64,000 bases of DNA from FEN-1191 sp964528845 (GTDB lineage: Bacteria; Pseudomonadota; Gammaproteobacteria; Steroidobacterales; Steroidobacteraceae): positions 67,942-131,941 of the forward strand of contig CAZGVE010000004.1 of assembly GCA_964528845.1 (NCBI GenBank). The letters are read 5' to 3'. Below the pieces are notes generated by a model, which saw only the letters and a list, made by a program, of their open reading frames with translations, did no database searches and was not told the origin of the DNA. Shown here piece after piece: positions 1 through 8,098 of this stretch (position 1 is its first letter; each line of letters begins with the position of its first letter). The translations under genes were made by a program, and so were the position numbers.

Positions 1-669
1 GAGGTGCCGCGCGGAGTATTCCAGCAGCATCGCTTCGTGCACCATCGTGAGTTCCAGATGCGTGGCCGGATTGTCGATCGGAATGCGCGCGTTCTCGGCC
101 AGCAGCACCATCGTGAAGGCGACTGCGGTGAAGGCCAGGCTCGGATAGAGCGCGAGCCGCTGGGTGGCCAGGTGCTCCGAAATGGCCGGCAGCGCGGTGG
201 TCGAGGAGATCAGCGAGGCCACGACGATCACCATCAGCAGCGCCGGTTCCGCCAGGAATCCGATCATCATCTCGCGGCGCGCGCCCATGGAGCCGAAGGC
301 TGTGCCGACGTCGAGCGCAGCCAGCGACAGGAACACCCGCGCCGTGGCGAGCAGGCCGACCAGCGCGATCGCGTCGGCCACCGAGGTGAACGGCAGTCGG
401 GTGCCCATCGACGGTATCACGGCCGCGGCGACCACCATGGTCGAGAACACGACGTACGGCGCCAGCCGGAACAGCGAGGAAGCGTTGAGCGCGAGCACCG
501 CGTCCTTGTGGAACAGCTTGCGGATTGCACGATACGGCTGCAGCAGACTCGGCGCGCTGCGGTTGCCGAGCCAGGCCCGGCACTGGTTGATCCACCCGAG
601 GAACAGCGGCGCGCTCGCGAGGGCCGCGAGCACCTCCAGCACCTGCGTGATCCACTCGAGCGCCTTCAT
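1..669 (-). CDS. hyfC: Hydrogenase-4 / formate hydrogenlyase membrane subunit HyfC (NuoH-like), partial
   Basis: An open frame of 223 codons runs from an ATG at 669 off the left edge, so the C-terminus is missing. The protein is a multi-pass membrane subunit of the NuoH / HycD / HyfC family, which joins the peripheral arm to the proton-pumping subunits. The family signature near residues 192-211 (ENARIPIDNPATHLELTMVH) is intact, as is the early SLLQPYRAIRKLFHK segment around residues 41-55. It begins 10 bp after the HyfB gene on the same strand, so they form one operon. Whether a hydrogenase or another catalytic arm follows lies outside the window. Confidence 0.85.
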   Translation of the reverse strand, partial: MKALEWITQVLEVLAALASAPLFLGWINQCRAWLGNRSAPSLLQPYRAIRKLFHKDAVLALNASSLFRLAPYVVFSTMVVAAAVIPSMGTRLPFTSVADAIALVGLLATARVFLSLAALDVGTAFGSMGARREMMIGFLAEPALLMVIVVASLISSTTALPAISEHLATQRLALYPSLAFTAVAFTMVLLAENARIPIDNPATHLELTMVHEAMLLEYSARHL

Positions 670-679
670 GGCAGCGCGA

Positions 680-2701
680 TCACAGTACGAACGCCAGCAG
701 CAGCAGCAGGGTCAGGAAACTGTAGAGCAGATAGGCCGCGATGCGCCCCTGCTGCAGCCACGCCACGCGGTCGGAGACAGCGCGCACCAGGGCACCGATG
801 GGTTGATACAGGCCACGCCACCAGCGATCCCCGATCCGCACCCGATAGCGCGGATGCGCATCGAATGGGCTCGGCAACTCGCGCTCGAGCACGAAGAAGG
901 GTTCGAAGATATGCCTGATCGGCTGCCCGAAGCCTTCCGGACTGTCCTGCACCCGTGCCGACAGCGTTCCGTAGCCACAGTCCCAGGCCTCGGCCCGCCG
1001 CACGCGCTGGTGATACAGGCGACGCACGGCGTACATCGTCAGCAGGATCATCGCGGCAATAGTGGCGAGGAACACCAGCGGCGCGTACGAGGACTGCCGG
1101 CCGGGTAGCGGCGCCAGGCTCCACCACGGGGCCACGCCGCCCGCCCCGCGCCCGTCATCCAGATGCAGCAGCGCCGCCACCGTGCGCAGTCGCGGCAGGA
1201 CCTGCGCCGGAAGTACGCCTAGCAGCACGCATCCAGCCGCCAGCCAGAGCAATCCGAGGCGGGCCAGCGGCCCCGGATCCCGCGCATCGCTGCCAGCGGC
1301 GCTGCGAGCCCGGCCGAGGAACACGACACCGAAGAATTTCACCATCACGTAGGCCGCCAGCGCGGCCGCCAGCACCAGCACCGCGGCACCCATCGGCAGC
1401 AGCATGTTCACGAAGGTACGCGGCACGTCGGGCGCGAACAGGAACGCCTGCAGCAGCAGCCATTCCGACACGAAGCCGTTCAGCGGCGGTAGTCCGGCCA
1501 GCGCCAGCGCCCCTACCAGTGACGCCCACGCGAGCCATGGCATGCGATGGATGAGCCCACCGAGCCGCCCCATGTCGCGTTCCCCCGTGGCCTGTAACAC
1601 CCCGCCGGCGCCAAGGAACAGCAGGCTTTTCATGAACGCATGATTGAGGGCGTGGTACAGCGCCGCCAGCAGCGCCAGAGCCGCCACCCCGCGCATGCCG
1701 ACACCCTGGAACACCAATGCGAGTCCCAGCCCGGTCGCGAGAATGCCGCTGTTCTCGATCGATGAGTAGGCCAGCAGGCGCTTCATGTCGCTTTGCGCTG
1801 CGGCAAACACGACGCCATACAGCGCCGTGTACAGGCCGATGCCCAGCAGCACGATGCCACACCACCAGGCCGGCGCCGCGATCAGATCGAGACTGACACG
1901 CACCATGCCATAAAGCGCCATCTTGATCATGACACCGCTCAGCAGTGCCGAGACCGGCGAGGGCGCCGCAGGATGCGCCTCCGGCAGCCAGACGTGCAGC
2001 GGTACCAGACCGGCCTTGGCGCCGAAACCGAATAGCGCCAGCAGCAGCGCCACGGCCGACCAGGACGCGGACAGCCTTGCAGTGCGCATCGCGTCGAACG
2101 TGAACTGCCAGCTCCCACCCTGCAGCACACCGAAGCTCAGCAGGATCGCGAGCGCTCCGACGTGGGCGACCAGCAGGTACAGGAATGCAGCCTGCCGCAC
2201 CTGGGGCGCATGATGCTCGGTCGCGACCAGGAAGTACGAAGACAGCGCCATGGTCTCCCAGGCGAGCATGAAGCTGTAGGCATCATCAGCCAGCAGCACG
2301 AATCCCATGCTGGCGAGGAACAGGTGGTACTGCAGACCGATCAGCCCGGGTGAGCCTGACGAGGGGTGGCGGAAATACTCAGCGGCAAACAGCGACACTC
2401 CCGCCGAGGCGCCACCGAGCAGCACGAGGAACACTGCCGACAGGGCATCGAGCCGCAGGTGCATCGGCAGGTCGGGCAGCCCGATCAGCAGCACCACGCG
2501 CTCGGGCGGCGCACCGAGACTGACCAGTGCTACCGCCGCCAGCGCCAGACCGGCGCAGGCCCCGGCCGGCAGCAGTGCACCGCACATCCAGCCACGGTGC
2601 GTCGGCCGCAGCGCGGCGAGCAATCCGAGGCAGAGCCACGCGCACAATACGGCGAGACACAGCGCGAGGGGCGAATGGGGCACGGTCAGCGCGGCGGACA
2701 C
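680..2701 (-). CDS. hyfB: Hydrogenase-4 component B-like proton-translocating membrane subunit
   Basis: This 673-residue polytopic membrane protein belongs to the NuoL/M/N and Mrp antiporter-like family. It is close in length to E. coli HyfB (about 670 residues) and carries the antiporter core over roughly residues 120-430. Its C-terminal extension has the WDCGYG segment and a region ending in two hydrophobic stretches, typical of HyfB rather than NuoL. The start is GTG at 2701. The next gene on the strand is the HyfC homologue, 10 bp away. Family knowledge suggests it moves protons in a membrane-bound redox complex. The electron donor cannot be told from these two subunits. Confidence 0.85.
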   Translation of the reverse strand: MSAALTVPHSPLALCLAVLCAWLCLGLLAALRPTHRGWMCGALLPAGACAGLALAAVALVSLGAPPERVVLLIGLPDLPMHLRLDALSAVFLVLLGGASAGVSLFAAEYFRHPSSGSPGLIGLQYHLFLASMGFVLLADDAYSFMLAWETMALSSYFLVATEHHAPQVRQAAFLYLLVAHVGALAILLSFGVLQGGSWQFTFDAMRTARLSASWSAVALLLALFGFGAKAGLVPLHVWLPEAHPAAPSPVSALLSGVMIKMALYGMVRVSLDLIAAPAWWCGIVLLGIGLYTALYGVVFAAAQSDMKRLLAYSSIENSGILATGLGLALVFQGVGMRGVAALALLAALYHALNHAFMKSLLFLGAGGVLQATGERDMGRLGGLIHRMPWLAWASLVGALALAGLPPLNGFVSEWLLLQAFLFAPDVPRTFVNMLLPMGAAVLVLAAALAAYVMVKFFGVVFLGRARSAAGSDARDPGPLARLGLLWLAAGCVLLGVLPAQVLPRLRTVAALLHLDDGRGAGGVAPWWSLAPLPGRQSSYAPLVFLATIAAMILLTMYAVRRLYHQRVRRAEAWDCGYGTLSARVQDSPEGFGQPIRHIFEPFFVLERELPSPFDAHPRYRVRIGDRWWRGLYQPIGALVRAVSDRVAWLQQGRIAAYLLYSFLTLLLLLAFVL

Positions 2702-2735
2702 GGGTCGGCATCTCCGGAAGACGGACGGCGCTCTG

Positions 2736-2784
2736 GGATGATCCCGGTTCGCATGTTACTTCAATGTGCCTTGTATTATCATCC
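2736..2784. promoter_or_regulatory. Inverted repeat flanking a putative promoter of the RHH gene
   Basis: GGATGAT at 2736-2742 is matched by its reverse complement ATCATCC at 2778-2784, between the divergent hyfB and RHH genes. A TATTAT hexamer at 2774-2779 overlaps the right arm and would start transcription about 3 nt before the ATG at 2789. No convincing -35 box is visible. Autoregulation by the RHH protein is an inference. Confidence 0.3.
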
Positions 2785-2788
2785 GGGC

Positions 2789-3019
2789 ATGAGCATGGAG
2801 CAGCGCACCGCACGGCTGACGATCCTGATCGATCCGCGCAAGAAACGGGTGTTCGAGCGCCTGTGCGCCGAGGACGACGCGACGCCGTCACAGATCGTGC
2901 GCCGACTGATCCGTCGCTATATCGAGGAGCGCACCGGAAGTCCCTGGACACCCGAGGACGAGGCCGCCGAAGGGCGTGCCACGGCCCGCCGCCCGACGCG
3001 CCGCGCGCAGCGCGACTGA
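2789..3019 (+). CDS. Ribbon-helix-helix (CopG/Arc-type) DNA-binding protein
   Basis: A 76-residue protein with an N-terminal ribbon (residues about 5-14, RTARLTILIDPRKK) followed by two helices containing the TPSQIVRRLIRRYIEE segment, the usual RHH / CopG layout. The tail is basic and disordered. Such proteins bind operators as dimers and often repress their own gene. It lies 38 bp upstream of ligK on the same strand, so it is the only candidate local regulator of the protocatechuate genes in this interval. No toxin gene is adjacent, which argues against an antitoxin role. The start could also be the second ATG at 2795. Confidence 0.75.
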   Translation: MSMEQRTARLTILIDPRKKRVFERLCAEDDATPSQIVRRLIRRYIEERTGSPWTPEDEAAEGRATARRPTRRAQRD

Positions 3020-3025
3020 TATAAT
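3020..3025 (+). promoter_or_regulatory. Perfect -10 hexamer upstream of ligK
   Basis: TATAAT lies immediately after the RHH stop codon and 33 bp before the proposed ligK start. There is no recognisable -35 box at 16-18 bp (the position reads CGCGCC), so this is a candidate only, perhaps dependent on an activator. Confidence 0.3.
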
Positions 3026-3057
3026 CCGCCGCCGGCAGCAGCGGCAGGAGCGCCGTC

Positions 3058-3735
3058 ATCAACAAGCACATCGTGATCAGGGAGATCGAGCGTCCCGCAG
3101 CCGCGCATCTCGCCGCCCTGGGCGAATGCGGCGTCGCGACCGTGCATGAGGCCCAGGGCCGCAGTGGTCTGCTCGCCTCCTACATGCGCCCGATCTACCG
3201 CCCAGCCCTCGCCGCAGGCAGCGCGATTACCGTGCTGGTACCTCCCGGCGACAATTGGATGCTGCATGTAGCGATCGAAGTGTGCCGCCCTGGGGACCTG
3301 CTGGTCGTAGCGCCGAGTTCACCGTGCGAAGACGGCTATTTCGGGGACCTGCTGGCCACCTCCGCGAGCGCGCGCGGCGTCAGGGGCCTGATCATCGACG
3401 CCGGTGTGCGCGACGTTGCGACGCTCACTGCGATGGGATTTCCGGTGTGGAGCAAGACCATCTTCGCGCAGGGCACCGTCAAGGCGAGCCTCGGAGCGGT
3501 CAATGTGCCGATCATCTGCGCGGGCGCACGGATCGAGCCAGGCGACGCGATCATCGCCGATGACGACGGCGTGGTGTGCGTGAGCCGGCAGCGCTGCGAG
3601 GAAGTGGCCGCCGCCTCGACCCGGCGGGTAGCGGCCGAAGAGGACAAGCGGCGCCGGCTGGCGGCCGGCGAACTCGGACTGGATCTGTACCGGATGCGCG
3701 AGCAGCTCGCGGCGCTCGGCCTCGAATACCGCTGA
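3058..3735 (+). CDS. ligK: 4-carboxy-4-hydroxy-2-oxoadipate aldolase (RraA-fold), LigK/GalC
   Basis: Class II pyruvate aldolase of the RraA-like fold. It splits 4-carboxy-4-hydroxy-2-oxoadipate to pyruvate and oxaloacetate, the last step of the protocatechuate 4,5-cleavage pathway. The substrate-binding Arg-Asp pair sits in DAGVRD near residue 118, and CGVATVHEAQGR near residue 24 is family-typical. The first standard start is GTG at 3073. It has no ribosome site and would remove residues NKHIV that, from memory, homologues have right after Met. AGGAG at 3046-3050 is spaced 7 nt from an in-frame ATC at 3058, so I place the start there. If AUC does not initiate, the gene starts at 3073. galD follows after 16 bp. 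Confidence 0.9.
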   Translation: MNKHIVIREIERPAAAHLAALGECGVATVHEAQGRSGLLASYMRPIYRPALAAGSAITVLVPPGDNWMLHVAIEVCRPGDLLVVAPSSPCEDGYFGDLLATSASARGVRGLIIDAGVRDVATLTAMGFPVWSKTIFAQGTVKASLGAVNVPIICAGARIEPGDAIIADDDGVVCVSRQRCEEVAAASTRRVAAEEDKRRRLAAGELGLDLYRMREQLAALGLEYR

Positions 3736-3751
3736 AGCGAGTGCCGCTGAC

Positions 3752-4852
3752 GTGAACCGGCCGCCTCAGCGCGCGATCCCCTGCACGCTGATGCGGGGTG
3801 GAACCTCGAAGGGGCCCTACTTCGTCGCATCCGACCTGCCCGGCGATGCCAGGGCACGCGACCGCGTGCTGCTGGCCGTGATGGGCTCGCCCGATCCGCG
3901 CCAGATCGACGGTCTCGGCGGCGCAGACCCGCTGACCAGCAAGGTCGCGATCGTGTCCCGCTCCGAGCGTCCCGGCATCGATGTCGATTATCTGTTCGCA
4001 CAGGTGGTGCTCGACGAACCGCTCGTCGACGTGAGTCCCAACTGCGGCAACATGCTGGCCGGTGTGGCGCCGTTCGCAATCGAACGCGGACTGGTGAGCG
4101 CCCAGGATCCGCTGACGCGCGTTTCGATCTACATGGTCAATACCGGCAACCGCGCGGTGGCCCAGGTCGAGACACCGGGTGGGATCGTGCGCTACGACGG
4201 TCCGGCCGCGATTGCCGGGGTGCCGGGTACGGCGGCCCCGATCCACATCGAATTTCTCGATACCGCCGGATCGGTCTGCAAGGCGCTGCTGCCGACGCGT
4301 GCTGCGCGCAACACGGTCGAAGGCATCGAGGTCACCTGCATCGACAACGGCATGCCGGTGGTCGTGATACCGGCTGCGGCGCTCGGCAAGACCGGCTACG
4401 AGACTCCCGCCGCGCTCGATGCCGACGCGGCCTTCAAGGCGCGGCTGGAGCGCATCCGGCTTGCTGCCGGGGCGCTCATGGGCCTGGGGGACGTGACCCG
4501 CAAGGTGGTGCCGAAGATGACGCTGATTGCTCCGCCACGCGACGGCGGCCACGTGTGCACCCGCACGTTCATTCCGCACCGCTGCCACGCCGCGATCGGC
4601 GTGCTGGGCGCGGTCAGCGTCGCCACCGCCTGTGCGCTGCCGGGATCGGTCGCGCAGGGTATCGCGCTGCCGGCGCAGGGCTCCCCGCTCGTCATGTCGG
4701 TCGAGCACCCGAGCGGCGAGTTCACCGTCACGCTCGAAACGGCCGGCAGCGGCCCGGACTTCAGCGTGCGCCGATCCGGGCTCATGCGTACGGCACGCGC
4801 GCTGATGCGCGGAGAAGTGCTGATCCCGGCGGCAGCCTGGCAGGAATCCTGA
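3752..4852 (+). CDS. galD: 4-oxalomesaconate tautomerase (PrpF family), GalD
   Basis: This 366-residue protein is of the PrpF isomerase family. In this setting it should convert the keto form of 4-oxalomesaconate to the enol form for the hydratase LigJ. Visible landmarks are MRGGTSKG at residues 14-21 and SPNCGN with Cys98, both typical of PrpF-fold tautomerases. The start is GTG at 3752. It follows ligK by 16 bp and converges on ligJ with 37 bp between the stops. A methylaconitate isomerase role is the main alternative, but the lig neighbours make the tautomerase call more likely. Confidence 0.87.
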   Translation: MNRPPQRAIPCTLMRGGTSKGPYFVASDLPGDARARDRVLLAVMGSPDPRQIDGLGGADPLTSKVAIVSRSERPGIDVDYLFAQVVLDEPLVDVSPNCGNMLAGVAPFAIERGLVSAQDPLTRVSIYMVNTGNRAVAQVETPGGIVRYDGPAAIAGVPGTAAPIHIEFLDTAGSVCKALLPTRAARNTVEGIEVTCIDNGMPVVVIPAAALGKTGYETPAALDADAAFKARLERIRLAAGALMGLGDVTRKVVPKMTLIAPPRDGGHVCTRTFIPHRCHAAIGVLGAVSVATACALPGSVAQGIALPAQGSPLVMSVEHPSGEFTVTLETAGSGPDFSVRRSGLMRTARALMRGEVLIPAAAWQES

Positions 4853-4889
4853 CGGCGGCCGGCAACAGCATTACCGCTCGTGCTCGACG

Positions 4890-5912
4890 TCACTGCCCTT
4901 GCTGGCGCAGGCGGGCATCCAATCGCGGGAACACGCGCCGTGCATTGCCCTCGTAAACGCGCGCGCGCGTAGCCTGGTCGAGCGCCAGCGCATCCACGTA
5001 GCGCCTGGTGTCATCGTAGTAATGCCCAGTACGCGGATCGATACCGCGCACGGCACCCACCATCTCGGAGCCGAACAGGATGTTGTCGACCGGCACGACC
5101 TTGAACAGCAGCTCGATGCCCGGCAGGTGATACACGCAGGTGTCGAAGTAGACATTGTGCAGCAGCAGTTCCTCGAGTGGCGGGCGCTTGAGATCCTGGG
5201 CGAGTCCGCGGAAGCGGCCCCAGTGGTAGGGCACCGCCCCACCCCCGTGCGGAATGATGAAGCGCAGCGTCGGGAAATCGCGGAACAGGTCTGAGGTGAG
5301 GAATTGCATGAACGCGGTGGTATCGGCGTTCAGGTAGTGCGCCCCGGTCGCATGGAAGTTCGCATTGCACGATGCGCTCACGTGCACCATCGCCGGCACA
5401 TCCAGCTCCACCATCCGCTCGTACAGCGGGTACCAGTGGCGATCGGTCAGCGGCGGGGAATTCCAGTGCCCGCCTGAAGGATCCGGATTGAGGTTGCAGC
5501 CGATGAAGCCGAGCTCGCGCACGCAACGCTCGAGCTCGGCGGCGCTGCCCGCCGGGTCCACGCCCGGGGACTGGGGCAGCTGGCACACGCCGGCGAAATT
5601 TGCCGGATACAGCTCGCAGACTCGGTGGATCAGGTCGTTGCAGACGCGAGTCCATGCAAGGCTGGTCGCCTCGGTGCCGAGGTGATGCCCCATCGCCGAT
5701 GCGCGCGGCGAGAAGATCGTGAGATCAGTGCCGCGCTCGCGCTGCAGGCGCAGCTGCGCCTGCTCGAGACTTTCGCGGATCTGGTCATCGCCGATCCGCG
5801 GCAGCCCTGACGCAGCGCCACCGCCGCCCTTGAGCGCGGCGAGCTGCGCGTCGCGGTAGACCTGCAGCGGCGCCGGCGCCGTGGTGTAGTGTCCGTGGCA
5901 GTCGATGATCAT
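4890..5912 (-). CDS. ligJ: 4-oxalomesaconate hydratase (amidohydrolase family), LigJ
   Basis: A 340-residue amidohydrolase-superfamily protein that adds water to 4-oxalomesaconate, giving 4-carboxy-4-hydroxy-2-oxoadipate for LigK. The metal-binding DCHGH motif is at residues 4-8 and a second histidine cluster (HGGGAVPYHW) lies near residue 215. The chosen ATG at 5912 overlaps the ligC stop by 4 bp (ATGA), which fits translational coupling and rejects a start 18 codons upstream. It is the last gene of the ligI-A-B-C-J arm. Confidence 0.9.
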   Translation of the reverse strand: MIIDCHGHYTTAPAPLQVYRDAQLAALKGGGGAASGLPRIGDDQIRESLEQAQLRLQRERGTDLTIFSPRASAMGHHLGTEATSLAWTRVCNDLIHRVCELYPANFAGVCQLPQSPGVDPAGSAAELERCVRELGFIGCNLNPDPSGGHWNSPPLTDRHWYPLYERMVELDVPAMVHVSASCNANFHATGAHYLNADTTAFMQFLTSDLFRDFPTLRFIIPHGGGAVPYHWGRFRGLAQDLKRPPLEELLLHNVYFDTCVYHLPGIELLFKVVPVDNILFGSEMVGAVRGIDPRTGHYYDDTRRYVDALALDQATRARVYEGNARRVFPRLDARLRQQGQ

Positions 5913-6856
5913 GTGCCGCGCAGCGCCTGCTCGAGCCGATCGAGGGTGCGCATCGCCCCGAGGCACTGGGCGACACTCGCGTTCGGCTCGCGCCCCTCCC
6001 TGATGGCCGCGAAGAATTCCCGGTCCTGCAGCTCGATGCCGTTCATCGAAACGTCTACGCTCGACACGTCGATCTGATTGTTCTTGCCGTCGAACAGGTC
6101 ATCGTAACGGCATATGTAGGTGCCGTGGTCGCAGATGTAGCGGAAGAACGTTCCGAGGGGCCCGTCGTTGTTGAACGACAGTGACAGAGTGCAGATAGCC
6201 CCACCGGGTACTTTCATGCCGATGCTCATGTCCATGGCAATACCCAGCGTCGGACTGACGGGTCCCTGAAGCGCGAAGCACTGCGCAACCTGCTGACCGG
6301 TCTGGTACTGGAACAGATCCACCGTATGGCAGGCATGGTGCCACAGCAGATGATCGGTCCAGCTGCGCGGCTTGCCGAGCGCGTTCATGTTGGTGCGGCG
6401 GAAGAAATAGGTCTGCACGTCCATCTGCAGCACCTTGAGCTCTCCGGCCAGGATGCGCCGATGCAGCCACTGGTGGCTCGGGTTGAAGCGCCGTGTGTGA
6501 CCACCCATCGCCACCAGTCCGGTCTGCTGCTGGGTCCGCACGATCTGCTCCGCGTCCGAGAGCGAATCGGCGATCGGGATTTCGATCATCACGTGCTTGC
6601 CGGCGTCCATGCACTGCAGCGCCTGCGCCGCATGCAACTGCGTCGGCGAAGCGAGCAATGCGGCTTCCACTCCGGGCTGGCTCAGGGCCAGCGCCAGATC
6701 GCTCGTGTAGTGCGGAATCTTCCACTGCCGCGCCAGCTCGGCTGTGGTTTCCGGATTCCGGCTCACGAGCGATGCAACCTCGATGCCCGGAATGCGCGCC
6801 ATCGCCTCGAGATGCTTGATGCCGAACGCGCCGGCCCCAGCCAGTACCACCTTCAT
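5909..6856 (-). CDS. ligC: 4-carboxy-2-hydroxymuconate-6-semialdehyde dehydrogenase, LigC
   Basis: A 315-residue Gfo/Idh/MocA-type dehydrogenase. After ring opening by LigAB, LigC oxidises the hemiacetal of the semialdehyde with NAD(P)+ to 2-pyrone-4,6-dicarboxylate. The dinucleotide loop GAGAFG is at residues 7-12. Where many family members have EKP, this protein reads EIP at residues 92-94. The length equals that known for LigC. The ATG at 6856 overlaps the ligB stop by 4 bp, and the gene in turn overlaps ligJ by 4 bp, so the whole arm is tightly coupled. Confidence 0.92.
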   Translation of the reverse strand: MKVVLAGAGAFGIKHLEAMARIPGIEVASLVSRNPETTAELARQWKIPHYTSDLALALSQPGVEAALLASPTQLHAAQALQCMDAGKHVMIEIPIADSLSDAEQIVRTQQQTGLVAMGGHTRRFNPSHQWLHRRILAGELKVLQMDVQTYFFRRTNMNALGKPRSWTDHLLWHHACHTVDLFQYQTGQQVAQCFALQGPVSPTLGIAMDMSIGMKVPGGAICTLSLSFNNDGPLGTFFRYICDHGTYICRYDDLFDGKNNQIDVSSVDVSMNGIELQDREFFAAIREGREPNASVAQCLGAMRTLDRLEQALRGT

Positions 6857-7704
6857 GTTCTTGCCCCCGCGTTTTCGAGGATCAGGTGACCCACTGCCGT
6901 GTTGGACGCCGGCACGTGATAGAAGCGATGCACGGTCCGCACATGCGCGTCGAGCGCGCCGCGCATGATCAGCCACATGACCAGCTCTATCCCCTCGGAG
7001 CCGGCCTCGCGCAGGTACTCGATGTGCGCAATGCGCGCGAGGGATTCCGGGTCAGGGCCGATGGTGTCGAGGAAATGGTTGTCGAACGGCTGGTTGATCA
7101 GCCCGGCCCGCGGACCCTGGAGCTGGTGCGACATGCCGCCGGTTCCCCAGACCATGACCCGCAGCGGCTTCGGATACGAGACAATGGCGCGGCGCAAGGC
7201 CTGTCCGAGGTTGAAGCAGCGCCGACCGGTGGGCGGCGGATACTGCACCACGTTCACCGCCAGCGGGATCACGCGACACGGCCACTCCTGCGGCTGGCCG
7301 AACACCAGTGACAGCGGCACCGTGAGCCCATGATCGACGGCCATGCGATTCACGATGGTGAGGTCGAACTCGTCCAGGATCAGCGACTGCGCGATATGTG
7401 CCGCAAACTCGGCGTCACCGTGCACCGGCGGCACGGGCCGCGGACCCCAGCCCTCGTCGGCCGGCAGGAATTCCTCGGCGCAGCCGAGCGCGAAGGTCGG
7501 AATGAGCTCGAGCGAGAACGCAGAAGCGTGATCGTTGTAGACCAGCAGGATCACGTCCGGCGGGTGCTCGATGATCCAGCGCCGGGTGAACTCATAGCCC
7601 TCGAACAGCGGCTGCCAGTACGGCTCCCGGGTACGCCCCAGATCGATGGCAGCGCCGATGGCCGGCACGTGCGAGGTGGCCAGTCCCGCGTAGATCACGG
7701 CCAT
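6853..7704 (-). CDS. ligB: Protocatechuate 4,5-dioxygenase beta subunit, LigB
   Basis: Catalytic subunit of the class III extradiol dioxygenase that opens protocatechuate between C4 and C5. The 283-residue protein keeps the Fe(II)-binding histidines, His12 in ATSHVP and His59 in VYNDHAS, plus a late glutamate in GIELVMW. I chose the ATG at 7704, 4 bp after the ligA stop, because it gives the family's N-terminus. An in-frame ATG at 7740 would add 12 residues and overlap ligA. It overlaps ligC by 4 bp. Confidence 0.95.
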   Translation of the reverse strand: MAVIYAGLATSHVPAIGAAIDLGRTREPYWQPLFEGYEFTRRWIIEHPPDVILLVYNDHASAFSLELIPTFALGCAEEFLPADEGWGPRPVPPVHGDAEFAAHIAQSLILDEFDLTIVNRMAVDHGLTVPLSLVFGQPQEWPCRVIPLAVNVVQYPPPTGRRCFNLGQALRRAIVSYPKPLRVMVWGTGGMSHQLQGPRAGLINQPFDNHFLDTIGPDPESLARIAHIEYLREAGSEGIELVMWLIMRGALDAHVRTVHRFYHVPASNTAVGHLILENAGART

Positions 7705-7708
7705 CGGC

Positions 7709-8098
7709 TCATTTCCATTCCGAGCGGAACCGATTGCCATCGGGCGTTCGCCCACCCGAGCGCATCATCTGCGCATACTGCTCCTGGCTCATCCCGGTCA
7801 TCTGCGCGGCCGCGTACTGGAACGAGTGGCCGTCGGTCGAGAACAGCTTGGCGAGGAAATAGATGTTGCCACCGAGCGCGATCATGTGGTTCCAGTCGCG
7901 CCCGATCACCGCGTCGCGCTGTGCGTCGGTCATCGGGAAGCGCTGCAGATAGGCGCGCTCGTCCGCCTTGAAGGCCGCCCGGTGCTCCGGCGTCATCAGC
8001 GACATGCAGAACATGTTCAGGTGGTAACCGACGCGCGCGCGCTCAGCGTCGAACACCGTCGTGCCCGGAATGTCGTCATAGTCGTGCGCCGCAGTCAT
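7709..8098 (-). CDS. ligA: Protocatechuate 4,5-dioxygenase alpha subunit, LigA
   Basis: The 129-residue small subunit of protocatechuate 4,5-dioxygenase. It is an all-helical protein that caps the LigB active site. The RVGYHLNMFCMSLM and GRDWNHMIALGGNIYFLAK segments are characteristic of LigA. The ATG at 8098 overlaps the ligI stop by 4 bp, and ligB follows after 4 bp, as expected for two subunits made in equal amounts. Confidence 0.94.
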   Translation of the reverse strand: MTAAHDYDDIPGTTVFDAERARVGYHLNMFCMSLMTPEHRAAFKADERAYLQRFPMTDAQRDAVIGRDWNHMIALGGNIYFLAKLFSTDGHSFQYAAAQMTGMSQEQYAQMMRSGGRTPDGNRFRSEWK

